Positions 8,228 to 16,399 of a stretch of 44,593 bases of DNA are shown here, one piece after another. Every line of letters begins with the position of its first letter. The stretch's first letter is position 1. Source of the DNA: Alcanivorax sp. (GTDB taxonomy: Bacteria; Pseudomonadota; Gammaproteobacteria; Pseudomonadales; Alcanivoracaceae). Below the pieces are notes generated by a model, which was not told where the DNA came from, ran no database searches, and saw only the letters and a list, made by a program, of their open reading frames with translations. The position numbers were made by a program, and so were the translations under genes. The DNA is taken from NCBI RefSeq assembly GCF_014762765.1, contig NZ_JABURH010000189.1, positions 1 to 44,593 of the forward strand, read 5' to 3'.

Positions 8228-11200
8228 CTATTTATGAAGCCAGACCCGCAAAAGCGAGGTGAGTTTCGCCATATCAATCGGTTTTGAGCAGTAATCATTG
8301 GCGCCCGCCTGGATACACTTGGCGCGGTCATCTTTCATGGCCTTGGCCGTAAGTGCCAGGATGGGTAACTTCTGGAAACGGGCCTGTTCGCGGATATGCG
8401 TCATGGCTTCGTAGCCATCCATTTCCGGCATCATGATGTCCATCAGCACGATATCCATCTCCGGATGCTCCTCAAGAACGTCCAGCGCCTCGCGGCCATT
8501 ATTGGCGATGGTGATATCAAAGCCCAGCTCTTCCAGTTGGGCTGACAGCGCGTAGATATTGCGCATGTCATCGTCCACCAACAACAGCTGTTTGCCTTCG
8601 AAGATATCATCGCGATGCTCAATCGCATCGGTGCTGGGACGACGGTTGGCTGGCAACGTGGATTCCAGCCAGTGCAGGAACAGAGACGCCTCGTTCAGCA
8701 GGCGTTCATGGGAGCGCTCCGTCTTGAGGATGATGCGGTCAGCGTATTTACGCAGTTTTGCTTCCTCTTCCCGCGTCATGTCCTTGCCGGTATAGATTAC
8801 CACCGGAACGCTGTCGTAACTCTCACTGGCATGGAGGGTTTCCAGCAGCTCGAAGCCACTCATGTCGGGCAGAGTCAGATCCAGAATCATGCAATCGAAT
8901 ACTGTTTCACGGAGAGCCTTCAGAGCTTCCTCGCCGCTGGTCGCTGCTGTAATTTCCACCCCTTTCTGGTCAAACAGCTCACGGATGCTTTCGTGCTGGA
9001 TCTCGCTGTCTTCCACTACCAACAACCGGCGCACATTGGTCTCGATAGCCCCTTCGATCTTGGCAAAAGCTGAGAGAATGTCGTCCTGCTTGGCCGGCTT
9101 GGTGAGGAAGTCGATGGCCCCCAGCTCCAGGGCTTTCTTGCGCTCATCCCGGCCAGACAGGAAGTGTACCGGGATGTCCTTGGTGCGGGGGTCGGCCTTG
9201 AGCTTCTCCATTACTTGCCAACCGTCGATACCGGGGAGCCCGATATCCAGAATTATCGCACTCGGTCGGTAATGGCTGGCGTATTCCAGCCCAGCCTCAC
9301 CGTCAGAGCAGATATGTCCTTCAAGGCCATAATCAGCGGCCAGATCAAGCAGAACCGTGGCAAATTCGCTATCGTCTTCAACGATCAGAACAGTTTTTTC
9401 CCGTACCACAAAATCATCGCGACCGGCTTCTGTCTGGGTCAGCGCGGCAGTATGCGCTTCTGCATTACTGCCAATATCCGCTGCACTGGGTGCCTCTCCA
9501 GCAGGGGCATCCATGGATTCTGCAGTTCCTTCCGGCAAATAAAGCATGAAAGTGGATCCAGCGCCTTCACCGTCACTGTAAAGGCTGATTTCGCCGCCAA
9601 GCAGACGTGCCAACTCACGGGAAATTGTCAGTCCCAGGCCGGTACCGCCATATTTGCGGCTGGTAGTGCCATCAGCCTGCTGGAAAGCTTCGAAAATAAG
9701 CTTCTGCTTTTCGGCCGGGATCCCTGCCCCCGTGTCGGTAACGGCGAACTTGATAGTCTTGTCTCGCAACAGGTGACGGGACGGCAGGGTTTCGTCTTCC
9801 TCTGGGCGTGCAATGGTCAGGGTCACCGAGCCTTGCTCGGTGAACTTCAGAGCATTGGACAGCAGATTCTTGATAATCTGCTCAAGGCGCTGGCGATCGG
9901 TGTAGAAATAATCCGGCAGGTTTTCACCAAGATTGACATGGAAATCCAGATTTCGGCTTTCTGCCACATGCGCAAAGTTGCGCCGGAAATGCTCACCGAT
10001 TTCCTGGGCAGACAGATCATCAATGATGACATCCATCTTGCCTTCCTCGATCTTGGAAATATCGAGAATATCGTTGATCAGGCTGAGCAGATCAGAGCCC
10101 GCGGAATGGATAACCTGTGCATGCTCCACCTGCTTGTCATCAAGATTGCCTTTCTTGTTCTGGCCCAGGGCATTGGAGAGGATCAGGATGGAGTTGAGCG
10201 GTGTGCGCAACTCATGACTCATGGTCGAGAGAAACTCGGATTTGTACTTGGAGGACATTTCCAGCTCACGGATCTTGTCTTCCAGTTCATGGCGCAATAA
10301 TTCGAGCTCATCATTCTTCTGCGCCATCTCGCTCTTCTGTTCGGTGAGCAAACGGGCCTGAGCTTCCAGCTCCTCATTGGTGACGCGCAATTCTTCCTGC
10401 TGGGCCTGGAGGCTTTCTTCCGAGGCACGCAGGGCCTGGGTCTGGGATTCCAGTTCTTCGTTGATCGCCTTGAGCTCTTCCTGCTGCTGCTGTAGACGCG
10501 ATTCAGAGGCGGAAAGCTCCATGGCCTGTTCTTCCAGGTCCTCGTTGACCTGGGCCATTTCCTCTTTCTGCCGCTCCAGGGCCACCGCCTGTTCCTGGGT
10601 TTGTTCAAGCATCTGTGCCAGACGCATGCGACTTTGCACGCTATGAACAGATACCGCTATCACTGACACGCACTGCTCCAGGAATGTCAGGTCTTCATCA
10701 CTGAATTCACGGAAAGCGCCGATTTCGAGAACGCCCTTGATTTCATCATCATGGACAACCGGCATCACCATCACATTGCGGGCCTGACCGGTGCCGGTAC
10801 CCGACGAGATACTGATGTAATCCTCTGGCACCTGCTCAAGCAGAATACTTTTACGCTCCAGAGCACACTGGCCAACCAGGGATTCGCCCAGCTTGAACGT
10901 ATTCGCCAGATGCTTGCGACGCTGCATGGCATAAGAGCTGCTCAGAGTGAGCTGCTCTGTAGCCGGGTCGAAGCTGTAAAATGCTCCCACCTGAGCTTCC
11001 AGAACCGGCACCAGGAAGCTGAGCATATTGTTGCCGAGTTGCTCGAAACTCATCTCACCACGCATGCGGTTATTTAGCTCGGCAAGATGATTCTTGATAG
11101 TTTCCTGGCGGCGATCCTCGGTATGACGCTTTATCAGTGAATCACGCATCTTGCGAATGGCATGCAGAAGGTGACCGGTTTCATCACGGCCGCCCTTCTC

Positions 11201-11899
11201 GATCTTGGTATCCCATTTTCCATTGGCAATATTGTCCGCCGCGTTAACTGCCCCCTCCAGCGGCAAGGTAATAGCGCGGGTGACTCGCAAAGCGATCAGA
11301 GCAAGCAGGGTAAAGGCTACCAGCCCCAGAAAAAGGCCTATTTTCTGGGTACTGAGATTATCCGAACGGCTTGAATTCAGCGTTTCACGGAACGCTTCAT
11401 AACGCTGTTTTTCAAACACTTTCTGGTGCGTTTCGTAGGCATCCTGGAGGCCACGAACATGGCTGATGCGCTGATAAAGATCGTCCGAGGCTGCATTGTT
11501 GTTGATCAGGCCTCGGGCCAGGGTGGTGGCCTCACTGATATACGCACTGAAACTGCGACGCAAGTTCTCCACACCGTCTGACAGGCTCGGGTCGGTGCGG
11601 CGAATATCCGCCAGCCGTTGCTCAAATTCGGCGGCACGACTCTGTGCTTCCTGCAGAAGGTCCGGGTCGGCCTGGGTGATCGCCGCAATGAAGGATTCAC
11701 TAATGGCGATGAAATCCACATTATTAGCGTTAACAAGCTCAAGAACCGGAAAATCCTGCTTCTCGATACGCTTGAGGTGATCAATATTGGTTTCGGCAAT
11801 GTAGAAGCTGTAGGCCGCATAGACGACAAACAACACAATGCCCAGCCCGGCTACAGACAAAATCTTCAGCCGCACAGACAGGTTCTGGAACCAGTTCAT
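8228..11899 (-). CDS. Large membrane hybrid histidine kinase with GAF domain and three receivers
   Basis: This 1223-residue protein has transmembrane segments at about 11–35 and 187–207 enclosing a helical periplasmic sensor of chemoreceptor type. A HAMP domain follows (about 208–260), then GAF (about 290–420) and a long coiled coil (about 425–550) of repeated EELxxxNEELExQ-type units. HisKA carries phospho-acceptor His562 in SHELRTPLN. The ATPase domain has NALKF, DTGAGIP and GGTGLGL. Three receivers follow with phospho-acceptor Asp885, Asp1007 and Asp1154. No Hpt domain is visible, so the phosphorelay probably passes to a separate Hpt protein or to the two downstream receivers. It is the first gene of a closely spaced minus-strand run reaching gspK. 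The signal sensed is unknown. Confidence 0.92.
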   Translation of the reverse strand: MNWFQNLSVRLKILSVAGLGIVLFVVYAAYSFYIAETNIDHLKRIEKQDFPVLELVNANNVDFIAISESFIAAITQADPDLLQEAQSRAAEFEQRLADIRRTDPSLSDGVENLRRSFSAYISEATTLARGLINNNAASDDLYQRISHVRGLQDAYETHQKVFEKQRYEAFRETLNSSRSDNLSTQKIGLFLGLVAFTLLALIALRVTRAITLPLEGAVNAADNIANGKWDTKIEKGGRDETGHLLHAIRKMRDSLIKRHTEDRRQETIKNHLAELNNRMRGEMSFEQLGNNMLSFLVPVLEAQVGAFYSFDPATEQLTLSSSYAMQRRKHLANTFKLGESLVGQCALERKSILLEQVPEDYISISSGTGTGQARNVMVMPVVHDDEIKGVLEIGAFREFSDEDLTFLEQCVSVIAVSVHSVQSRMRLAQMLEQTQEQAVALERQKEEMAQVNEDLEEQAMELSASESRLQQQQEELKAINEELESQTQALRASEESLQAQQEELRVTNEELEAQARLLTEQKSEMAQKNDELELLRHELEDKIRELEMSSKYKSEFLSTMSHELRTPLNSILILSNALGQNKKGNLDDKQVEHAQVIHSAGSDLLSLINDILDISKIEEGKMDVIIDDLSAQEIGEHFRRNFAHVAESRNLDFHVNLGENLPDYFYTDRQRLEQIIKNLLSNALKFTEQGSVTLTIARPEEDETLPSRHLLRDKTIKFAVTDTGAGIPAEKQKLIFEAFQQADGTTSRKYGGTGLGLTISRELARLLGGEISLYSDGEGAGSTFMLYLPEGTAESMDAPAGEAPSAADIGSNAEAHTAALTQTEAGRDDFVVREKTVLIVEDDSEFATVLLDLAADYGLEGHICSDGEAGLEYASHYRPSAIILDIGLPGIDGWQVMEKLKADPRTKDIPVHFLSGRDERKKALELGAIDFLTKPAKQDDILSAFAKIEGAIETNVRRLLVVEDSEIQHESIRELFDQKGVEITAATSGEEALKALRETVFDCMILDLTLPDMSGFELLETLHASESYDSVPVVIYTGKDMTREEEAKLRKYADRIILKTERSHERLLNEASLFLHWLESTLPANRRPSTDAIEHRDDIFEGKQLLLVDDDMRNIYALSAQLEELGFDITIANNGREALDVLEEHPEMDIVLMDIMMPEMDGYEAMTHIREQARFQKLPILALTAKAMKDDRAKCIQAGANDYCSKPIDMAKLTSLLRVWLHK

Positions 11900-12160
11900 T
11901 CAGATAGCCCTCTCGCCTTTCCGGCTTTTTGTTCTCGGTGCCCCCCGAAAGGGCCAGGCCTGAAACCGTGACTTCATGGTGGGTTCAGGCTAAGACTAAA
12001 GTGTGAGGCTACCAGAAAGCCTGGCAATACGGCAATAAAGTGCCTGAAGTTGCGTAACCAGATGCTTGATTTGACTGAAATTTTTTCCGACTAGCGGTGA
12101 TGGCCTAAGGCCATGGAGGGAGACAACAGGAAACTTGGGAGAAGTGCTGACGGGAAAAGC

Positions 12161-12246
12161 TGGTGCCCGGGGCGGGACTTGAACCCGCACGACCAAAGGT
12201 CAACGGATTTTAAGTCCGTTGCGTCTACCAATTTCGCCACCCGGGC
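12161..12246 (-). tRNA. tRNA-Leu (anticodon UAA)
   Basis: The minus strand gives an 86-nt class II tRNA from 12246 to 12161 including an encoded CCA end. It has a GCCCGGG/CCCGGGC acceptor stem, the long variable arm expected for leucine, the T-arm GGGTTCAAGTCCC, and anticodon loop CUUAAAA, so the anticodon is UAA. It is the last of three tRNA genes in the order Gly-Cys-Leu downstream of pgsA, as in the E. coli glyW-cysT-leuZ operon. Confidence 0.97.
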
Positions 12247-12268
12247 GGTGACCGTGCGGGTCAATAAT

Positions 12269-12342
12269 TGGAGGCGCGGGTCGGAATCGAACCGGCGTAC
12301 ACGGAGTTGCAGTCCGCTGCATAACCACTCTGCCACCGCGCC
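12269..12342 (-). tRNA. tRNA-Cys (anticodon GCA)
   Basis: This 74-nt tRNA on the minus strand starts GGCGCGGUGGC and ends with an encoded CCA. The T-arm is CGGTTCGATTCCG and the anticodon loop reads CUGCAAC, so the anticodon is GCA. It lies 22 bases before tRNA-Leu in the same cluster. Confidence 0.97.
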
Positions 12343-12437
12343 GGGAAAAGTCCGTGGAGATCGAGGACTTTCATGCTCTCAGGTGGGCTGTGAGAGACTT
12401 GGGTTTTGATTTCCAACCGGCGAAACCGGAGAGAAAT

Positions 12438-12513
12438 TGGAGCGGGAAACGAGATTCGAACTCGCGACCCCAACCTTGGCAAGGTTGTGCTCTACCAGCT
12501 GAGCTATTCCCGC
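12438..12513 (-). tRNA. tRNA-Gly (anticodon GCC)
   Basis: This 76-nt tRNA on the minus strand begins GCGGGAAUAGCUCAG and ends GCUCCA with CCA encoded. The anticodon loop UUGCCAA gives anticodon GCC. It is the first gene of the Gly-Cys-Leu cluster and sits about 30 bases downstream of the expected transcription start from the promoter at 12550–12577. Confidence 0.97.
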
Positions 12514-12524
12514 TTTTTTTGCCG

Positions 12525-12538
12525 CGAAGCATGCTTCG
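12525..12538. other. Perfect 14-bp palindrome in the tRNA operon leader
   Basis: CGAAGCATGCTTCG is a perfect palindrome between the candidate promoter and tRNA-Gly, followed on the minus strand by a run of seven A. It would form a short hairpin in the leader RNA, perhaps guiding 5' processing. The function is unknown. Confidence 0.5.
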
Positions 12539-12549
12539 TTGCGGGGAGA

Positions 12550-12577
12550 ATTCTACCCATCACCCCCTCACTGTCAA
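12550..12577 (-). promoter_or_regulatory. Sigma-70 promoter of the Gly-Cys-Leu tRNA operon
   Basis: On the minus strand a perfect -35 TTGACA (12577–12572), a 16-bp spacer and -10 TAGAAT (12555–12550) are followed by a GC-rich stretch (TCTCCCCGC). A GC-rich discriminator is the known signature of stringently controlled stable-RNA promoters. Upstream, 12590–12627 is rich in A/T runs that could act as an UP element. The predicted start is near 12543. Confidence 0.8.
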
Positions 12578-12674
12578 CCCGAGCCTGATGGTTTTTTCTG
12601 ATTTTTCAGCACTTTGACTAAAAAACCTTCGATTCTACCCTGACCTGGACTTACAGCCCCCCGATGAAGACGAC

Positions 12675-13274
12675 TCAGTCTCCGCTTTTCAGTAACTCCG
12701 GGGCGGCGGCACGCAGATAAGAGCCCATGGACCACAGCGTCAACGCCGTAGCCAGATAGAGCAGCCCGTAGCTGAGCCACAGCCAGGGGGTCATGACGAT
12801 ATCTCCCAGCGCATCAAAACCGGGCTTCTGCGCCAGCAACAAGGTGATCGCCGTCATCTGGGTTACCGTCTTTATCTTGCCAAGCTGACTCACCGCCACC
12901 CTGCCCCGCTGACCCAGTTCCGCCATCCATTCACGCAGAGCGGACACCGCAATTTCACGGGACACAATCACCATGGCTGGCACTGCCAACCAGGCCGTTG
13001 CATGAACCTGCACCAGCATGACCAAAGCCACGCCGACGATCAGCTTATCTGCCACCGGGTCCAGAAAGGCTCCCAGGGGGCTGGTCTGATTCAGGCGACG
13101 AGCCAGGTACCCATCGAGCCAGTCCGTGACGCCAGCGGCCAGAAACAGCGCCGCCGCGCACATATCGCTCCACTTGAAGGGCAAGTAGAACACCAGAACC
13201 AGAACGGGAATTGCCAACACACGAATCATGGTAAGGATATTGGGCAAATTCAGGATCGGGCTCGTTTTCTGCAT
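12675..13274 (-). CDS. pgsA: CDP-diacylglycerol–glycerol-3-phosphate 3-phosphatidyltransferase
   Basis: The enzyme makes phosphatidylglycerophosphate, the committed step to phosphatidylglycerol and cardiolipin, in the inner membrane. The ATG at 13274 gives a 199-residue protein starting MQKTSPILNLPNILTMIR, the normal PgsA beginning; an upstream start at 13379 would add an atypical 35 residues. The CDP-alcohol phosphatidyltransferase motif DG(x)2AR(x)8G(x)3D(x)3D is complete in WLDGYLARRLNQ…GAFLDPVADK. Several membrane helices are visible. Its position after uvrC and before the Gly-Cys-Leu tRNAs matches the E. coli order. Confidence 0.95.
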   Translation of the reverse strand: MQKTSPILNLPNILTMIRVLAIPVLVLVFYLPFKWSDMCAAALFLAAGVTDWLDGYLARRLNQTSPLGAFLDPVADKLIVGVALVMLVQVHATAWLAVPAMVIVSREIAVSALREWMAELGQRGRVAVSQLGKIKTVTQMTAITLLLAQKPGFDALGDIVMTPWLWLSYGLLYLATALTLWSMGSYLRAAAPELLKSGD

Positions 13275-13519
13275 AGGTACTACCGCCAAAATAAGGGCCT
13301 GTTGATACCCCGCTGCTCCGCCACGATGCCTGAAAAGCCTCGAAAAGACACGGATGCAGGGCATGGCCAGCATAAACATCTGCCATAATGGGCTAAGCAG
13401 ACTCTAACAGGCCGAAAGAGCCAGTATAACGGAAAGCCCGGTGTGACTCATTGCCCATTTTGCGACCACTGCCGCGTCAGTCCGAGTCACCGGGTTTTCG
13501 GCACCACCCTCACCATCCC

Positions 13520-15343
13520 CTAGTCATGAAACCAGTCATAAAGGGTTTGTGCCATCTGGGCGTTGATCCCCGGCACCCTGGCCAGCTCGCCAGCCGAGGC
13601 ATTGCGTAACTGCTTGAGGCCACCAAAATGGGTCAGAAGCGCTTTACGGCGCTTCGGCCCGATACCGGGGATTTCGTCCAGGGAGGACTGCTTTCGAGTC
13701 TTGCCCCGCCTCGCCCGGTGACCGGTGAGTGCGAAACGGTGAGCCTCATCGCGGACCTGCTGCAACAGGTGCAGAGCAGAATGCGAAGGCCCCGGCACCA
13801 GCTCCTGACCGTCAGGCAGATACAACACTTCAAAGCCGGGCCGTCTGCTGGGGCCCTTGCCGATGCCCATTACCCGAACACGGCCCTGCAATGCCAGCTC
13901 TTGCATCACATCCCAGGCGCGCTGCATCTGGCCCTTGCCGCCATCAATCAACAGAAGATCCGGCAGCCTGGCCTGCTCCTTGAGCACTCGTTGATAGCGA
14001 CGCCGCACGGCCTCTTCCAGTGCCTCGTAATCATCACCAGCATGGGCCGGCGCCACATTGAAATGGCGATAATCGGTTTTCCTGGCGCCCTGTTGGTCAA
14101 ATACCACACAGGACGCCACTGCCTTTTCCCCCTGGGTATGACTGATATCGAAGCACTCAATGCGGCGGACGGGTTGATCCGCCCCAAGCAGAGCCTCCAG
14201 GGCCAGGAAGCGCTGCTCCATGTGCTCGCGAGCCGCCAGCTCCGCCGCCAGGGATTGCTGGGCATTGGTCTGTGCCATGTCGATCCAGGCAGCTCGCTCC
14301 CCTCGGACTCGCCATGCCAAACGCACCTTCTTGCCCCAATGGCGGCTCAACGCTTGCTGCAATGCCTCGGCACTCACCGGCTCCAGGCCCAGCAGAATTT
14401 CCTGGGGCAACACCGGATCTTCCCGGTCACCCAAATAATATTGGGCCAGGAACGCCTCCAAAATTTCGTTTTGATCCTCTTCGCCCCGAGTATCCGGCCG
14501 GAAAGTGCGATGGCCGAGAATCCTGCCACCGCGAATCATCAACACTTCCACCACTGCCAGACCATGGCGGCTATCAATGGCCACCACATCCAGATTGCCC
14601 TGCCCTGTTTCCGCGTACTGTTTTTGCTGAACAGATTGGATCGCCGCGAGTTGATCGCGAATGATGGCTGCCCGCTCGAAATCCAGGGCCTGAGCAGCAG
14701 CATCCATTTCTGCACTGAGCTGCTCTACTACCTCTCTGCTGCGCCCATCCAGGAAATCCATGGCAAGCTTCACCTGATGCGCATAGGCCTCCTCACTGAC
14801 CAGCCCCACACAGGGAGCAGTACAACGATTGATTTGATGCTGCAGGCAGGGTCGTGTCCGATTGCGAAAATAGCTGTCGCTGCAGTTGCGCACCTGGAAC
14901 ACCTTTTCCACCAGTGAAAGCGCTTCGCGCACGGCACCTCCGCTGGGGTAAGGGCCAAAGTAGTGGCTGCCGCTACGGCGACTACCGCGGTGAAAGGTAA
15001 TGCGCGGGAACCGGTCCGAGGTAGTAATACGGATATAGGGATAGGACTTGTCGTCGCGAAGCAGAATATTATAGGGCGGCCGCAGCTCCTTGATCAGCGA
15101 TTGCTCCAGCAGCAGAGCCTCCGCTTCACTGCCGGTGACCGTGGTCTGGACACTGGCAATACGTGCCACCAGGGCACGGGTCTTGGGGCTGGTAATGTTT
15201 TTCTGGAAATAGCTGCTCAGTCGGGCCTGTAAATTACGCGCCTTGCCCACATAGAGGACATCACCCTCTTCATTGAGCATGCGGTAGACGCCCGGCTTGC
15301 GGGCGCAATGATCCAGAAAATGTTGGGAGTCAAACTCTGACAA
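13520..15343 (-). CDS. uvrC: Excinuclease ABC subunit C
   Basis: UvrC makes both incisions around a lesion in nucleotide excision repair once UvrB is loaded. The 607-residue protein has an N-terminal GIY-YIG nuclease (about 15–95; PGVYRML … VLYVGKARNL), a Cys-rich segment (CSDSYFRNRTRPCLQHQINRC is split here only for illustration by its four Cys), a UVR domain near 205–240 (FERAAIIRDQL), the RNase H-like 5' nuclease domain (FDISHTQGEKAVAS … LLIDGGKGQ), and C-terminal tandem helix-hairpin-helix motifs (IPGIGPKRRKALL, RVPGINAQMA). Length is normal for the family. It lies 87 bases downstream of gacA, the conserved gammaproteobacterial pairing. Confidence 0.97.
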   Translation of the reverse strand: MSEFDSQHFLDHCARKPGVYRMLNEEGDVLYVGKARNLQARLSSYFQKNITSPKTRALVARIASVQTTVTGSEAEALLLEQSLIKELRPPYNILLRDDKSYPYIRITTSDRFPRITFHRGSRRSGSHYFGPYPSGGAVREALSLVEKVFQVRNCSDSYFRNRTRPCLQHQINRCTAPCVGLVSEEAYAHQVKLAMDFLDGRSREVVEQLSAEMDAAAQALDFERAAIIRDQLAAIQSVQQKQYAETGQGNLDVVAIDSRHGLAVVEVLMIRGGRILGHRTFRPDTRGEEDQNEILEAFLAQYYLGDREDPVLPQEILLGLEPVSAEALQQALSRHWGKKVRLAWRVRGERAAWIDMAQTNAQQSLAAELAAREHMEQRFLALEALLGADQPVRRIECFDISHTQGEKAVASCVVFDQQGARKTDYRHFNVAPAHAGDDYEALEEAVRRRYQRVLKEQARLPDLLLIDGGKGQMQRAWDVMQELALQGRVRVMGIGKGPSRRPGFEVLYLPDGQELVPGPSHSALHLLQQVRDEAHRFALTGHRARRGKTRKQSSLDEIPGIGPKRRKALLTHFGGLKQLRNASAGELARVPGINAQMAQTLYDWFHD

Positions 15344-15430
15344 GGGAAACGTCTCGACCAGTTACTGCTGCGAAAGTGTAACAGCTTCGCACGGCCTGTT
15401 GCCTGTTTCCCGTGACACCTTAAATTGCGA

Positions 15431-16084
15431 TCAGGGAACCGTGTTCTCCACCGCGTCCAGCATCCCATGGCGAACCGCCAGCAATGCCATTTCCACATCG
15501 CTGGTCACGCCCAGCTTGTCGAAGATACGGTAACGGTAGGTATTAACGGTTTTTGGCGACAGGCACAGTTTGTCAGCCACATCCTGCACCTTGTGGCAGT
15601 TGACGATCATCATCATGATCTGCAACTCGCGCTCAGAGAGCATATCCAGCAAGGAGGCATCGTCACCGGTGTACGGCTTGAGAGCCATGGCCTGGGCAAT
15701 TTCCGGGCTGATATAGCGCTGCCCGGTGGTGACAATCTTGATGGCCCGGACCATTTCTTCCAGGTCAGCGCCCTTGGTCATGTAGCCGGCGGCACCGGCC
15801 TTCATCAAACGGGAGGGAAACGGCTCTTCCTCGCACATGGTCACGGCAATCACACGGATGCCCTCATCCACACGCAATAGTTTACGGGTTGCTTCAAGGC
15901 CGCCGATGCCAGGCATCTTGATATCCATCAGCACCACATCCGGCACCGTATCCTTGGCCATCTGTACAGCCTGCTCACCGGAACTGGCTTCGCCAACCAC
16001 CCGCAAGCCGTCCACTTCATCCAGCATTCTGGCAATGCCGGTTCTGACCAGATCATGGTCGTCCACTACCAATACTTTGATCAT
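15431..16084 (-). CDS. gacA: Response regulator GacA/UvrY
   Basis: This 217-residue regulator has a receiver domain (1–120; VVDDHDLVRTGI, phospho-acceptor in VLMDIKMPG) and a C-terminal LuxR-type helix-turn-helix (about 145–210; LSERELQIMMMIVNCHKVQDVADKL, split as LSERELQ … SPKTVNTYRYRIFDKL). In gammaproteobacteria GacA/UvrY, phosphorylated by GacS/BarA, activates small RNAs that titrate CsrA/RsmA. Sequence and the gacA–uvrC–pgsA order support this. Its ATG is preceded by GGGGGAAG, a good ribosome binding site. No gacS is in the window. Confidence 0.93.
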   Translation of the reverse strand: MIKVLVVDDHDLVRTGIARMLDEVDGLRVVGEASSGEQAVQMAKDTVPDVVLMDIKMPGIGGLEATRKLLRVDEGIRVIAVTMCEEEPFPSRLMKAGAAGYMTKGADLEEMVRAIKIVTTGQRYISPEIAQAMALKPYTGDDASLLDMLSERELQIMMMIVNCHKVQDVADKLCLSPKTVNTYRYRIFDKLGVTSDVEMALLAVRHGMLDAVENTVP

Positions 16085-16399
16085 TACTGCTTCCCCCGGG
16101 TAATTCCTTTACCCACTTCTTTTTCAGTAAGGCCCGAAGGGTAGCGTCTGTGCACCCGCATGCATAGGGCCTTGTTAACAAACGATGACATATCTCACGC
16201 CACCTCGAAATTTTTATTGAATGCCTGCTCAGTATCCGCTCTGCACGGTGATTTCCCGAATCATTCTACAGCCATGCAAACACATGAAGCGTTATTCATT
16301 AGCCATTGGTCGCGTTGACGCCCGCATCAAAAGCACTAACCATATGCCCTGTATACGTCCCAATCGGGCTCCAACAGCGACAATGACAAAAGGCACCCC
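16085..16399. other. Divergent intergenic region between gacA and cstA (315 bp)
   Basis: This region must hold promoters for both genes. On the plus strand TTGACG at 16315–16320 is a reasonable -35, but no convincing -10 follows at the right distance. An AAGG at 16390 precedes the cstA ATG as a ribosome binding site. A small open frame from 16221 has no recognisable features. I see no repeat or RNA gene. Confidence 0.5.

Noticed and set aside
9164-10300. Open frame of 378 codons on the plus strand inside the hybrid kinase gene
   Set aside because: It is antisense to conserved kinase domains, lacks any family motif, and reads like the complement of a high-GC coding frame.
12090-12115. Terminator after tRNA-Leu (ATGGCC-TTA-GGCCAT on the minus strand)
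   Set aside because: The stem is short and no T tract follows; a run of A comes instead.
13628-14917. Open frame of 429 codons on the plus strand inside uvrC
   Set aside because: Complement of a conserved gene in a GC-rich genome; no domain and no ribosome binding site.
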